Below, in pieces: positions 13,480 to 22,328 of a stretch of 38,003 nt of DNA. The stretch is from Bacteroidaceae bacterium. GTDB taxonomy: Bacteria; Bacteroidota; Bacteroidia; Bacteroidales; Bacteroidaceae. A program made the translations under genes and the position numbers. How positions within the stretch are numbered: the stretch's first letter is position 1; each line of letters opens with the position of its first letter. The stretch covers positions 1 to 38,003 of the forward strand of contig JAFQBF010000022.1 of the NCBI GenBank assembly GCA_017416735.1. Reading direction: 5' to 3'. The notes under the pieces were generated by a model, which did not search any database, had not been told where the DNA came from, and saw only the letters and a list, made by a program, of their open reading frames with translations.

Positions 13480-16400
13480 ATGCAGGATTTTGTCCATTTA
13501 CACGTTCATACCCAATACTCCATTCTGGACGGACAGGCTTCTATTCCACGGTTGGTGGACAAGGCCATTGCCGACGGGATGAAGGGGATTGCCGTGACCG
13601 ATCATGGCGATATGTTCGGCATCAAGGAGTTCTTCAACTATGTGAACAAGAAGAACGGCAAGACGAACGGTGAAATCAAGGATTTGAAGAAGAGGATAGC
13701 CGGATTGGAGAAAGGCAAGATAGAATGCGAGAATCCGGAAGAGGAATTGGCGAAGGCGAAAGAAGAATTGGCGAAGGCAAAAGCGAAGCTCTTCAAGCCG
13801 ATTATCGGATGCGAAATGTATGTGGCCCGTCGGCGCCTATATAATAAGGAAGGGAAGCCCGACCAGAGCGGTTATCACCTGGTGGTGCTGGCCAAGAATG
13901 AGAAGGGCTATCACAACCTTATCAAGTTGGTGTCGAAGGCCTGGACGGAGGGTTACTATATGCGTCCCCGTACCGACCGCGTGGAGCTGGAAAAGTATCA
14001 CGAGGGGTTGATAGTCTGTACGGCTTGTGTGGCGGGCGAAGTGCCTCGTAAGATTATACAAGGAAAGTTGGATGAGGCTGAAGAAGCCATCCAATGGTAC
14101 AAGCGGGTGTTCGGCGATGACTTTTATCTGGAGCTGCAGCGCCATAAAGCCACCGTGGCACGGGCCAATCACGAAGCGTACGACTTGCAGCAGATTGCCA
14201 ATGCCAAACTGATAGAATACTCCAAGCAGTATGGCGTGAAGTTGGTGTGTACCAACGACGTACACTTTGTGGATGAGGAAAATGCCGAGGCGCACGACCG
14301 CCTGATTTGTTTGAGTACGGGAAAGGATTTGGACGACCCGAAGCGAATGCTTTATTCCAAGCAGGAGTGGATGAAGACCAAAGCGGAGATGAACGAACTC
14401 TTTGCCGATGTGCCCGAAGCCTTGGCGAATACGGCCGACATCTGCGACCAAGTGGAGTTTTACAGCATCGACCACGCACCGATTATGCCGAACTTCGAGA
14501 TTCCCGAGGATTTCGGCACCGAAGAAGGCTATCGACAGAAATATACCGAACAGGACTTGTTCAATGAGTTCACTCGGGACGAGAACGGTAACGTGGTGTT
14601 GAGTGAAGATGATGCCCACGCCAAGATAGAGAAGTTGGGCGGGTATGACAAGCTGTACCGCATCAAACTGGAGGCCGATTACTTGAAGAAATTGGCGTTG
14701 GAAGGGGCCCGTAAGCGCTATGGTGAAGTGTTGGATGAAGAAACCAGCGAGCGTATCAAGTTTGAACTTCACATTATGAAGACAATGGGTTTCCCGGGCT
14801 ACTTCCTCATTGTGCAGGACTTCATCCGTGCGGCCCGTGAGGAACTGGACGTGTCGGTAGGGCCGGGACGTGGTTCGGCGGCAGGTTCGGCGGTGGCCTA
14901 TTGCTTGGGTATCACACAGATTGACCCGATTGCATACGACTTGCTGTTCGAACGTTTCTTGAATCCCGACCGTATTTCCTTGCCGGATATTGATGTCGAT
15001 TTCGATGACGATGGTCGAGGAAGAGTCTTGAATTGGGTAACGGATAAGTATGGTAAGGAAAAGGTGGCGCACATCATTACATACGGTACGATGGCGACCA
15101 AATTGGCCATCAAAGACGTGGCTCGTGTCCAAAAATTGCCATTGTCGGATTCCGACCGTTTGTGCAAGGCCATTCCAGACCGTTTGCCCAGCGGCAAGAA
15201 AATGAATTTGACGAATGCTATCGCTGATGTTCCCGAATTGCAGGAAGCGGAAGTATCGCCCAATGAAATATTGCGCGATACCATTCGCTATGCAAAGATG
15301 TTGGAAGGAAATGTCCGCAACACCGGTGTACACGCCTGTGGTACCATCATTTGTCGGGATGACATCACCGACTGGGTGCCTGTAAGTACGGCAGACGACA
15401 AGGAAACCGGCGAGAAAATGCTGGTGACACAATACGAAGGGTCGGTGATTGAAGATACCGGTCTTATCAAGATGGACTTCTTGGGACTGAAGACATTGTC
15501 TATCATCAAGGAGGCCGTGGAAAACATCAGGCATAGTAAAGGAATCGTCTTGAATATTGACGAAGTCGATATAAAGGACGAATTGACATACGCGCTCTAT
15601 TGTGAAGGACGAACCATCGGTACCTTCCAGTTTGAATCGCCGGGTATGCAGAAATACTTGCGCGAATTGGAGCCGAGCACGTTCGAAGACCTGATTGCGA
15701 TGAATGCGCTATACCGTCCGGGGCCGATGGATTACATCCCCGATTTCATCGACCGTAAACAAGGACGCAAGCCCATTGAGTACGATATTCCTATTATGGA
15801 GAAATACCTGAAAGATACGTATGGCATTACGGTGTATCAGGAACAGGTGATGTTGCTCTCGCGCTTGTTGGCCGACTTTACCCGTGGCGAATCGGATGGT
15901 CTGCGTAAGGCGATGGGTAAGAAGCTGAGGGATAAACTGGACCAGATGCGCCCGAAGTTTATTTCTGGCGGACAGAAGAATGGACACGACCCGAAGGTGC
16001 TCGAGAAGATTTGGGCCGACTGGGAAAAGTTCGCTTCGTATGCATTCAATAAGTCGCACGCCACTTGTTATTCGTGGGTAGCTTATCAGACGGCTTATCT
16101 GAAAGCCAACTATCCGGCGGAATATATGGCCGCCACGATGAGCCGTAATATTTCGAACATTACGGAAATCACGAAATTGATGGACGAAAGCAAGGCTACG
16201 GGCATCAGTACGCTGGGGCCGGACATCAATGAAAGTTTGTTGAAATTCTCGGTGAATCGGAAAGGCGACATCCGTTTCGGCTTGGGAGCCATCAAGGGGG
16301 TTGGTGAAAGTGCAGTTCTAAGTATCTTGGAAGAACGGAGAAAGAATGGTGAATACAAGAATATCTTTGATTTTGTGCAGCGCGTAAACCTTTCTTCGTG

Positions 16401-17277
16401 CAACCGGAAGAACATTGAAAACTTGGCATTGGCCGGTGCGTTCGACAGCTTTTCGGGCATCAAGCGTGAAGACTTCTTTATGCCGAACGCAAAGGGTGAA
16501 ACCTTTACGGAGGTTCTGGTGCGTTATGGCAACAAGTATCAGTTGGACAAGGCAGAAGCGGCAAATTCGTTGTTCGGAGGTGACAATATGGTGGAAGTGG
16601 CCACACCGGAAATCATTTCGGCTCCCGAATGGGGAGACCTGGACAGATTGAACAAAGAACGTGAATTGGTAGGCATTTACCTGTCCGCACATCCGTTGGA
16701 CGAGTATCAGGTGATTCTGGAAAATGTCTGCAATGTACGGATGGAGGAACTGACCAACCTGACGCCTTTGCAGAACCGTGACTTGGTACTTGGTGGAATT
16801 GTTACGGGGGTCCGTGAAGGATATACCAAGACTGGCAAGCCGTATGGCATTGCTAAGGTGGAAGACTACTCGGGCTCGGCGGAGTTTGCTTTCTTCGGCA
16901 ATGATTGGATAGAAAAGAAGAATTTCTTCTCGCCCGGTATGTTCCTTTATATGAAGGGAAAATGCCAACCCAAGCAATGGCGTCAGGATGAATACGAGGT
17001 GAAAATCAATACGATTGAATTACTGCCTGATGTGAAGGAAAAGGTCATCGAGAAACTGACGATATTTGCACCGCTTTCTGAGATAAACGACGAATTCATC
17101 GAGGAATTCTCGACCTTGGCAAAGGCAAATCCGGGAAATGTGACGTTGAATTTCCATTTGCGTGACGAAGAAGGACAGCAGGTAAGCCTGACTGCAAAAG
17201 GGGTGAAGATTAGTGTGCAAAAAGATATTATTGCATATTTAAAGTCCCAAACGGCATTGTCGTATAAAATTAATTAG
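13480..17277 (+). CDS. dnaE: DNA polymerase III subunit alpha
   Basis: A 1265-residue replicative polymerase. I chose the ATG at 13480 because it begins MQDFVHLHVHTQYSILDG, the canonical PHP-domain start; the open frame extends 34 codons upstream without homology-like content. The PHP domain keeps His6, His8, His10 and the DHGD motif, which E. coli DnaE lacks, so a metal-dependent proofreading nuclease is possible. Residues about 57-105 are a charged, Lys/Glu/Ala-rich insertion, probably coiled coil. The palm carries GPGRGSAAGSAVAYCLGI and PDIDVDFDDDGR (catalytic Asps). An HhH region and an OB-fold (LVLGGIVTGVREGYTKTGKP) follow. It is alone in its unit; trxA has its own promoter at the dnaE stop. 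Confidence 0.97.
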   Translation: MQDFVHLHVHTQYSILDGQASIPRLVDKAIADGMKGIAVTDHGDMFGIKEFFNYVNKKNGKTNGEIKDLKKRIAGLEKGKIECENPEEELAKAKEELAKAKAKLFKPIIGCEMYVARRRLYNKEGKPDQSGYHLVVLAKNEKGYHNLIKLVSKAWTEGYYMRPRTDRVELEKYHEGLIVCTACVAGEVPRKIIQGKLDEAEEAIQWYKRVFGDDFYLELQRHKATVARANHEAYDLQQIANAKLIEYSKQYGVKLVCTNDVHFVDEENAEAHDRLICLSTGKDLDDPKRMLYSKQEWMKTKAEMNELFADVPEALANTADICDQVEFYSIDHAPIMPNFEIPEDFGTEEGYRQKYTEQDLFNEFTRDENGNVVLSEDDAHAKIEKLGGYDKLYRIKLEADYLKKLALEGARKRYGEVLDEETSERIKFELHIMKTMGFPGYFLIVQDFIRAAREELDVSVGPGRGSAAGSAVAYCLGITQIDPIAYDLLFERFLNPDRISLPDIDVDFDDDGRGRVLNWVTDKYGKEKVAHIITYGTMATKLAIKDVARVQKLPLSDSDRLCKAIPDRLPSGKKMNLTNAIADVPELQEAEVSPNEILRDTIRYAKMLEGNVRNTGVHACGTIICRDDITDWVPVSTADDKETGEKMLVTQYEGSVIEDTGLIKMDFLGLKTLSIIKEAVENIRHSKGIVLNIDEVDIKDELTYALYCEGRTIGTFQFESPGMQKYLRELEPSTFEDLIAMNALYRPGPMDYIPDFIDRKQGRKPIEYDIPIMEKYLKDTYGITVYQEQVMLLSRLLADFTRGESDGLRKAMGKKLRDKLDQMRPKFISGGQKNGHDPKVLEKIWADWEKFASYAFNKSHATCYSWVAYQTAYLKANYPAEYMAATMSRNISNITEITKLMDESKATGISTLGPDINESLLKFSVNRKGDIRFGLGAIKGVGESAVLSILEERRKNGEYKNIFDFVQRVNLSSCNRKNIENLALAGAFDSFSGIKREDFFMPNAKGETFTEVLVRYGNKYQLDKAEAANSLFGGDNMVEVATPEIISAPEWGDLDRLNKERELVGIYLSAHPLDEYQVILENVCNVRMEELTNLTPLQNRDLVLGGIVTGVREGYTKTGKPYGIAKVEDYSGSAEFAFFGNDWIEKKNFFSPGMFLYMKGKCQPKQWRQDEYEVKINTIELLPDVKEKVIEKLTIFAPLSEINDEFIEEFSTLAKANPGNVTLNFHLRDEEGQQVSLTAKGVKISVQKDIIAYLKSQTALSYKIN

Positions 17278-17285
17278 TATATTTG
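17256..17285 (+). promoter_or_regulatory. trxA promoter
   Basis: TATATTTG at 17278-17285 directly after the dnaE stop, with ATTG at 17256-17259, 18 nt upstream. The leader to trxA is about 40 nt. Confidence 0.6.
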
Positions 17286-17328
17286 TGCGGAAAACAAAAG
17301 TATAAACTTAAATAAAGACAATAGAATT

Positions 17329-17643
17329 ATGGCATTAGAAATTAAAGATGGCAATTTTGAAGAATTGCTGGCATCAGGCAAACCTATGGTAGTTGACTTT
17401 TGGGCAACGTGGTGTGGACCTTGCAAGAAGATTGCTCCGGATGTAGAAGCTTTGGCTGAACAATATAAGGACCAAGTTATTATCGGTAAGTGTGATGTGG
17501 ACGATAATGACGAGTTGACAGGCCGCTTCGGTGTTCGCAACATCCCTACAGTTCTTTTCATCAAGAATGGTGAAGTGCAGGACAAGACCGTGGGTGCCGT
17601 GACAAAGGCTCAGTTGGAAGAAAAGGTTAAGGCATTGCTCTAA
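17329..17643 (+). CDS. trxA: Thioredoxin
   Basis: A 104-residue cytosolic thioredoxin. The redox motif is WCGPCKK in VDFWATWCGPCKK, followed by the buried DVDDND region and the cis-proline loop RNIPTVLFIKNG. There is no signal peptide, so it acts in the cytoplasm with thioredoxin reductase. Length and motifs are standard. It is followed after 17 nt by a small acidic gene, and both end at a strong hairpin at 17990-18027. Confidence 0.97.
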   Translation: MALEIKDGNFEELLASGKPMVVDFWATWCGPCKKIAPDVEALAEQYKDQVIIGKCDVDDNDELTGRFGVRNIPTVLFIKNGEVQDKTVGAVTKAQLEEKVKALL

Positions 17644-17660
17644 TAGATTTAAGGAAAACT

Positions 17661-17987
17661 ATGGAAGAAGATTTCTTGTTGGATGCTGAAGACGATGCCA
17701 GAGCGGTAGCGTTCATTCAGAGCTATCTTCCACAGGACTTGAAGGACAAGTTCACGGAAGATGATTTGTACTACATCCTCGACTTGATTGCTGAATACTA
17801 CACTTCCAGCGAATGTCTGGATGCCGAACCCGATGAAGAAGGTTACATTAACATCGATTTGGACGAAGTTGTGGACTATGTAGTGAAGCAAGCTGCCAAG
17901 GAAGGTGAAATGGGACCGTACGCTCCCGAAGATGTCTTCTTTGTGGTGCAGGGCGAAATGGAATATGGAGACTCTTTGGAAGAGTAA
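17661..17987 (+). CDS. Small acidic conserved-type protein of unknown function
   Basis: A 108-residue, strongly acidic protein (many Asp/Glu, few Lys/Arg), no signal peptide or membrane segment. It looks fully helical: DAEDDARAVAFIQSYLPQDL, FTEDDLYYILDLIAEYY, LDEVVDYVVKQAAKEG. No domain name can be given with confidence. It is co-transcribed with trxA (17 nt gap) and ends 3 nt before a terminator. Clean codon use and the tidy operon position support a real gene. Confidence 0.75.
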   Translation: MEEDFLLDAEDDARAVAFIQSYLPQDLKDKFTEDDLYYILDLIAEYYTSSECLDAEPDEEGYINIDLDEVVDYVVKQAAKEGEMGPYAPEDVFFVVQGEMEYGDSLEE

Positions 17988-17989
17988 AG

Positions 17990-18027
17990 ATAAGAGAAAA
18001 GGATGCCATTCGGCATCCTTTTCTTAT
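17990..18027. terminator. Bidirectional intrinsic terminator
   Basis: Stem AGAAAAGGATGCC-type (17990-18007) against GGCATCCTTTTCTTAT (18012-18027), 4-nt loop ATTC, with a two-base bulge. A-rich and T-rich flanks serve both the trxA unit (+) and the Imm17-like gene (-), whose stop codon lies inside the stem. Confidence 0.85.
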
Positions 18028-18245
18028 ATGGCTTTCTGTACTTCCATAAAGAAATAGATGGCGGTTACAATCATCAGCAATCCAAGAAGCGCATAGAACA
18101 GACGCGCACGTTTACGTCCCACGTTGCTGACAATGTATCGGGTATTTTGGGATTTGAAGAACCAATCCCAATTAAATGCGGATGCCAAGATGGCAAGCAA
18201 GCCTACCACCGCAAAAATTCCTTGTATGAAGTAATGCATTCCCAT
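18024..18245 (-). CDS. Imm17-like small membrane protein
   Basis: A 73-residue protein with two membrane segments, FIQGIFAVVGLLAILASAFN and LFYALLGLLMIVTAIYFFME, joined by a loop with WDWFFKSQNTRYIVSNVGRKRA. This resembles the family named immunity protein 17 (Imm17). The frame can start further up at 18275, but the ATG at 18245 begins 4 nt after the tsaE stop and is preferred. No toxin gene is nearby; it is the last gene of the aroA-to-tsaE operon, so the immunity label probably misleads and a housekeeping membrane role is more likely. The stop codon lies in the terminator stem. Confidence 0.75.
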   Translation of the reverse strand: MGMHYFIQGIFAVVGLLAILASAFNWDWFFKSQNTRYIVSNVGRKRARLFYALLGLLMIVTAIYFFMEVQKAI

Positions 18246-18249
18246 CGGG

Positions 18250-18675
18250 TTAGTCCATACTTTCCAAACGGACACTGCGAGTGCCGTCTTCTGCTTCTTC
18301 GATCATCACTTTTACAGCATCACCCGGAAGGACTTCTTCTACTAACTCCGGCCATTCGATAAAGCAAAGGGCGCCGCTGTAGAAATAGTCTTCATATCCC
18401 ATATCATATACTTCGTCCAGTTTCTTGATGCGGTAGAAATCGAAGTGATAAATCAGTTCGCCTGTCTCGTCCGAACGATATTCATTCACGATGGCAAAGG
18501 TGGGGGAATTGATGACATCGGTCACACCTAATTCTTCGCAGATGGCCTTGATGAAAGTGGTTTTTCCGGCTCCCATTTTTCCGTAAAAGGCGAATACGGT
18601 ATTGTCTTCCATAGCCGCAATGAACTGTTTCGCGGCTTCGTGGATGCTATCTAATGAGTTAATTTTAATTTCCAT
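18250..18675 (-). CDS. tsaE: tRNA threonylcarbamoyladenosine biosynthesis ATPase
   Basis: A 141-residue P-loop protein that works with TsaB and TsaD to place the t6A modification on A37 of ANN-reading tRNAs; TsaE supplies ATPase-driven cycling of the complex. The Walker A is GKMGAGKTT at about 32-40. The family blocks [19 protein letters not shown] and CFIEWPE all follow. Length is as usual. It lies 9 nt after the ABC permease and 4 nt before the Imm17-like gene. TsaB and TsaD are not in the window. Confidence 0.96.
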   Translation of the reverse strand: MEIKINSLDSIHEAAKQFIAAMEDNTVFAFYGKMGAGKTTFIKAICEELGVTDVINSPTFAIVNEYRSDETGELIYHFDFYRIKKLDEVYDMGYEDYFYSGALCFIEWPELVEEVLPGDAVKVMIEEAEDGTRSVRLESMD

Positions 18676-18684
18676 AATAAATGA

Positions 18685-19503
18685 TTAATGTGTACGGATG
18701 CAAAGATAAATGCTTTTTCCCACTTTGCAAAGCGCATAGACCAGAATCGAGAAAAAGATGATGGCAGCCCCCGACGGAACCTGCATCTGATAGGACAGGA
18801 GCAGGCCTCCCAAGCATCCCAGGTAGCCGATGCCGATGGATAGCCAGATGATTCGCTTGAAACTGTGGGTGAAGAGGTTGGCGGTCATCTGCGGAAGGGT
18901 GAGCAACGAAATGACCAGCACAATCCCTATCATCCGGAGACATGCCACGATGGTGAGGGCTATGAAAAACATCAGCACGTATTCGAAAAACGCCACGGGG
19001 ATTCGTTGCGAACGTGCATACTCTCTGTCGAAAGCGATATAGATGATTGGATTCAGGAAGCAGGCAAAAAAAACAATGAGCAATACGGACAATCCTATCA
19101 GCATCCAGATATCATCCATCGTGATGGTCAGGATGTTCCCGAATAGAAAGGCTGACAAATCTGGAGCAAAGCCTGGCGACAAGAAACTGAAAATGATTCC
19201 GATGGCCATCCCGAAAGTCCAGAATACGGCAATGGCGGAGTCTTCGCGCATATCTTTCCGCTTGCTGAGCCATTCGACTCCAAATGCCGAAAGTACCGCA
19301 AAGATAGCTGCCGAAAGGATAGGAGAGATGCCTGTATATAGTCCGATGCCGATACCTCCGAACGAAGCATGCGTAATCCCTCCGCTGATGAAGACCAATC
19401 GGCGGGTGACGATGTACGTGCCGATGATGCCGCAAGCGATGCTGGCAAACAAACTACCCAACAAAGCATGTTGGAAGAAGGTGTAATTGAATAGTTCAAG
19501 CAT
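18685..19503 (-). CDS. ABC-3 family metal transporter permease (ZnuB/MntB-like)
   Basis: A 272-residue membrane protein with about eight helices, starting YTFFQHALLGSLFASIACGI and containing LVFISGGITHASFGGIGIG, the hallmark of zinc/manganese ABC permeases, and IGIVLVISLLTLPQMTANL near the end. Such permeases import Zn2+ or Mn2+ with a periplasmic binding protein and an ATPase. Neither partner is next to it, so they must be encoded elsewhere or it is an orphan. It starts 3 nt after the anchored Cys-containing protein in the aroA operon. The metal cannot be told from the sequence. Confidence 0.9.
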   Translation of the reverse strand: MLELFNYTFFQHALLGSLFASIACGIIGTYIVTRRLVFISGGITHASFGGIGIGLYTGISPILSAAIFAVLSAFGVEWLSKRKDMREDSAIAVFWTFGMAIGIIFSFLSPGFAPDLSAFLFGNILTITMDDIWMLIGLSVLLIVFFACFLNPIIYIAFDREYARSQRIPVAFFEYVLMFFIALTIVACLRMIGIVLVISLLTLPQMTANLFTHSFKRIIWLSIGIGYLGCLGGLLLSYQMQVPSGAAIIFFSILVYALCKVGKSIYLCIRTH

Positions 19504-19506
19504 ATA

Positions 19507-19929
19507 TTAATGGATGATTCTTCTTTCTCCAATAATCAGGAAAAGTTCATCTTTCAGCTCATCGGGCAATTCGATGAAACGGAGCTGGAGACTTCGGCAC
19601 CAGCCAGCCACTTCATCGTCCTTGCAAGTGAGCATCACTTCGCGGAACTCTTCCACTTCTTCATCGGTATATTCATCCGAAGCCCGTCCGCGGAAACGGT
19701 CAAGCTCCTCGTCGTTGTAATATTCCACGCCCTTGCTGACGGCCGCCAGAAGACTGTCCTTTTCGCAGGTCTCGTGTTGGCCACAACACTCCTCGTCCAC
19801 TTCCACAACGGGTGGAATCTCTTCCAACTCACCACGCTCTATCTTTTGGTTGATGCGGTAATAATACCACTTGCCGATGAGCATGGCCACGACGGTCAAT
19901 ACAATCAAGCTAACAATCAGTATCCACAT
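19507..19929 (-). CDS. Membrane-anchored acidic protein with a Cys cluster, function unknown
   Basis: A 140-residue protein. Residues 1-24 form one membrane anchor (ILIVSLIVLTVVAMLIG). Next come an acidic linker, a cysteine/histidine cluster ECCGQHETCEKDS (Cys48, Cys49, His52, Cys55), and a helical region DEYTDEEVEEFREVMLTC with further cysteines, ending in PDELKDELFLIIGERR. It is probably anchored in the inner membrane with its body in the cytoplasm. The Cys/His group may bind a metal, which would fit the metal permease 3 nt downstream; this is inference. The gap to aroA is 6 nt. Confidence 0.75.
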   Translation of the reverse strand: MWILIVSLIVLTVVAMLIGKWYYYRINQKIERGELEEIPPVVEVDEECCGQHETCEKDSLLAAVSKGVEYYNDEELDRFRGRASDEYTDEEVEEFREVMLTCKDDEVAGWCRSLQLRFIELPDELKDELFLIIGERRIIH

Positions 19930-19935
19930 ATTGTT

Positions 19936-21174
19936 TTACTCCTCTTCTTTGATGGTGAATCCTGCCGCTTTAAGGTCTTCCCAATAACGTGGGTAGGATT
20001 TGGTGACTACGTTGGGGTTGTTGATGCAGATGTCCGGGAGTACTAAACAAGCCGGTGCGAATGCCATAGCCATACGGTGGTCTTCGTAAGTATCGATGGC
20101 TTCATGACTTCTTTCGCATCGCTCGCCATCCCAATAGAGGATAGAGCCTTCGGCCTCGTGAAGGACATACCCCAACTTCCGCATTTCCTTGATAAGGGCA
20201 GCTATCCGGTCGGTCTCCTTTATCTTCAGACTTTGCAAGCCGCTGAAGCGGAAACGGACATTTCGCAAGGCGCAAGTCACAACGAAAGTTTGTACCAAAT
20301 CTGGCTGGTTGGTGAAGTTATGGGTCATATGTTCGGCAACGAGGTCAGACTTACGAGGTTTTTGGACTATGATGTCCTTTTCGTTGTATTTGGTCATTGC
20401 ATCCAGTATGAAGAAATAATCCGCTCCTTTCGAATCACCTTGATGACTTTTGGAAAATAAACCGGGAAGGGTAACAGTGGCATCTTCCGATAGGGATACA
20501 ATCTCATACCAATAAGAGGCTGCGCTCCAGTCGCTTTCTATTAAATAAGGTATAGGTGAATAGGGTTGAGGCTCTACTTGAATTTCGTGCTCGTTCAGCC
20601 ATCCTGCCTTGGCTCCAAAATCTTTCATCAGTTGGAGAGTCAGGTCGATGTATGGTCGGGAGATGATGTCACCGGTCAAAGTAATATTCAATCCGTTTTC
20701 CAGCGAAGGGCCTATCATTAACAAGGCAGAAATGTATTGGGAACTGATATTGCCCGGAAGGGTGATGTGGCTCTTGGTGAGTGTCGTACCTTGGATGCGC
20801 AAGGGAGGGAATCCTTCATTGGCTACATAGTCGATGTTGGCTCCCAACTCGCGAAGGGCATCGACCAACACTTTGATGGGACGTTGTTGCATCCGTTCGG
20901 TGCCGGTAATGATTCGGTCTCCCGGAGTGACGGAGAAATAGGCGGTAAGGAATCGCATGGCGGTACCTGCGGCCATAATGTCGATGGTTTCACCCGATTG
21001 GGCTTGGAGGGCACGAACCATCACTTGAGTATCATCGCAATCCGACAAGTTTTTCAGTTGGTGCTCCCCTTTACTCAATGCATTGATGATGAGTGCCCGG
21101 TTGCTGATGCTTTTTGAAGCCGGCAACTGGATGGTAGCATTGATTCGTTCGGGAGGTGTTATTCTAATTTTCAT
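19936..21174 (-). CDS. aroA: 3-phosphoshikimate 1-carboxyvinyltransferase (EPSP synthase)
   Basis: A 412-residue shikimate-pathway enzyme joining shikimate-3-phosphate and phosphoenolpyruvate. Motifs: PASKSISNRALIINAL (substrate Lys), AAGTAMRFLTAYF (a Bacteroidetes version of the NAGTAMR loop), MQQRPIKVLVDAL, SSQYISALL and LKIKETDRIAAL, then DHRMAMAFA near the end. It is slightly shorter than the E. coli enzyme (427) with all blocks present. It heads a five-gene operon with little functional link between members. The promoter at 21197-21228 matches the consensus fully. aroB is also in this window but 6 kb away and in another unit. Confidence 0.96.
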   Translation of the reverse strand: MKIRITPPERINATIQLPASKSISNRALIINALSKGEHQLKNLSDCDDTQVMVRALQAQSGETIDIMAAGTAMRFLTAYFSVTPGDRIITGTERMQQRPIKVLVDALRELGANIDYVANEGFPPLRIQGTTLTKSHITLPGNISSQYISALLMIGPSLENGLNITLTGDIISRPYIDLTLQLMKDFGAKAGWLNEHEIQVEPQPYSPIPYLIESDWSAASYWYEIVSLSEDATVTLPGLFSKSHQGDSKGADYFFILDAMTKYNEKDIIVQKPRKSDLVAEHMTHNFTNQPDLVQTFVVTCALRNVRFRFSGLQSLKIKETDRIAALIKEMRKLGYVLHEAEGSILYWDGERCERSHEAIDTYEDHRMAMAFAPACLVLPDICINNPNVVTKSYPRYWEDLKAAGFTIKEEE

Positions 21175-21196
21175 CTTTCTGTTTTTTATAGAGGTG

Positions 21197-21228
21197 CAAA
21201 AATAGTGTATTTCGGGGAGTTGAGCAAA
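21197..21228 (-). promoter_or_regulatory. aroA operon promoter
   Basis: Minus-strand TTTG at 21228-21225 and TATTTTTG at 21204-21197 with a 20-nt spacer, a full match. It starts just after the dinB stop (21231), 22 nt before the aroA ATG. Confidence 0.82.
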
Positions 21229-21230
21229 TA

Positions 21231-22313
21231 TTATTCAAACTCCAATTCCAACTGCCTCCACACAGTGTGCTCTTCCTCGTGTTCTTCCTTAGGGTTGGAG
21301 ACGGCCAAACCTATCAAGCGGATGGGGCGGATGGTGTAATCCACTTCCTTTAATAATTGCTTGGCTAATGGAAGGATATCTGCCATTTGGTACAATTCTT
21401 TTTCTTGTGTCAGGCTTCGGGTGATTTGCTTGAAATCATAGAACTTGATTTTCAATGTAAGGGTATTCCCGCGGAAATCGTTCCTTTTCAGTCTTTCTAC
21501 CAATTCGGTGGCTACGTGGTACAATTCGATGATGACCGAGGAAGAAGCGGTGATATCCTTTTCCAACGTATGCTCGCATCCTACGGACTTGCGTACTCGT
21601 TCGGATTCTACCGGACGAAGGTCGATGCCTCGGGCAAAATCGTAGTAGATGTTTCCGGCCTTTCCGAACAATCGGGTCAGCATTTCGAGGGTACATTGTT
21701 GCAAATCCTTTCCTTTATGAATTCCCAAGGAGTGCATTTTCAGGGCGGTAACTTTCCCTACCCCCCAAAAGGCTTCGATGGGAAGACCGGCAATGAATTC
21801 CAGTGCCTGGTCGGGGTGAATGGTACAAAGTCCGTCAGGCTTACGATAATCCGACGCGATTTTGGCCAGGAACTTGTTGTACGATATACCGGCTGAGGCC
21901 ACTAAGTCCAATTCCTTCCGGATGCGTAGCTTGATTTCCTTGGCGATATCAACGGCCAATGCAATACCTTTTTTATTATAGGTGACGTCCAGAAAGGCTT
22001 CATCGAGGGACAAAGGTTCAATCACATCGGTATAATCATGGAAAATAGTGTGAATCTGTGCCGAAACCTCTTTATATACACTCATCCGCCCGGGAACAAA
22101 AACAAGTTGGGGACAAAGTTGTTTAGCTTTCATAGATGACATCGCGGAACGTACACCATACCGACGTGCTTCATAACTGGCGGCCGATACAACGCCCCGT
22201 TGTTCGGCGTGCCCCACAGCGATGGGCTTGCCTCGTAGCTCGGGATGGTCTCTTTGCTCTACCGAGGCATAAAAGGCATCCATATCGATATGTATGATTT
22301 TCCGTTCGTCCAT
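21231..22313 (-). CDS. dinB: DNA polymerase IV
   Basis: A 360-residue Y-family translesion polymerase. The palm has IIHIDMDAFYASVEQRD (Asp10 metal ligand; Phe14/Tyr15 as steric gate) and PLSLDEAFLDVT (Asp104-Glu105). The fingers (GVVSAASYEARRYGVRSAM), HhH thumb (FWGVGKVTALKMHSLGI) and little finger (VGCEHTLEKDI) follow. The C-terminus RQLELEFE resembles a beta-clamp-binding peptide. The start is 7 nt downstream of a TATCTTTG box, so the mRNA could be nearly leaderless. It is followed 56 nt later by aroA, which has its own promoter. Confidence 0.96.
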   Translation of the reverse strand: MDERKIIHIDMDAFYASVEQRDHPELRGKPIAVGHAEQRGVVSAASYEARRYGVRSAMSSMKAKQLCPQLVFVPGRMSVYKEVSAQIHTIFHDYTDVIEPLSLDEAFLDVTYNKKGIALAVDIAKEIKLRIRKELDLVASAGISYNKFLAKIASDYRKPDGLCTIHPDQALEFIAGLPIEAFWGVGKVTALKMHSLGIHKGKDLQQCTLEMLTRLFGKAGNIYYDFARGIDLRPVESERVRKSVGCEHTLEKDITASSSVIIELYHVATELVERLKRNDFRGNTLTLKIKFYDFKQITRSLTQEKELYQMADILPLAKQLLKEVDYTIRPIRLIGLAVSNPKEEHEEEHTVWRQLELEFE

Positions 22314-22320
22314 AACGATG

Positions 22321-22328
22321 CAAAGATA
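22321..22328 (-). promoter_or_regulatory. -7 box of dinB
   Basis: TATCTTTG on the minus strand fits TAnnTTTG and ends 7 nt before the dinB ATG. No -33 TTTG is seen at the expected distance. No LexA-like palindrome was noticed by eye. Confidence 0.5.

Noticed and set aside
13837-15534. Open frame of 565 codons on the minus strand inside dnaE
   Set aside because: It is antisense to conserved polymerase motifs and has His/Gln/Arg-rich shadow composition with no domain; a by-product of dnaE codon use.
18024-18245. Treating the Imm17-like gene as part of a toxin-immunity island
   Set aside because: All neighbours are core genes in a compact operon, with no toxin, Rhs or secretion genes in the window.
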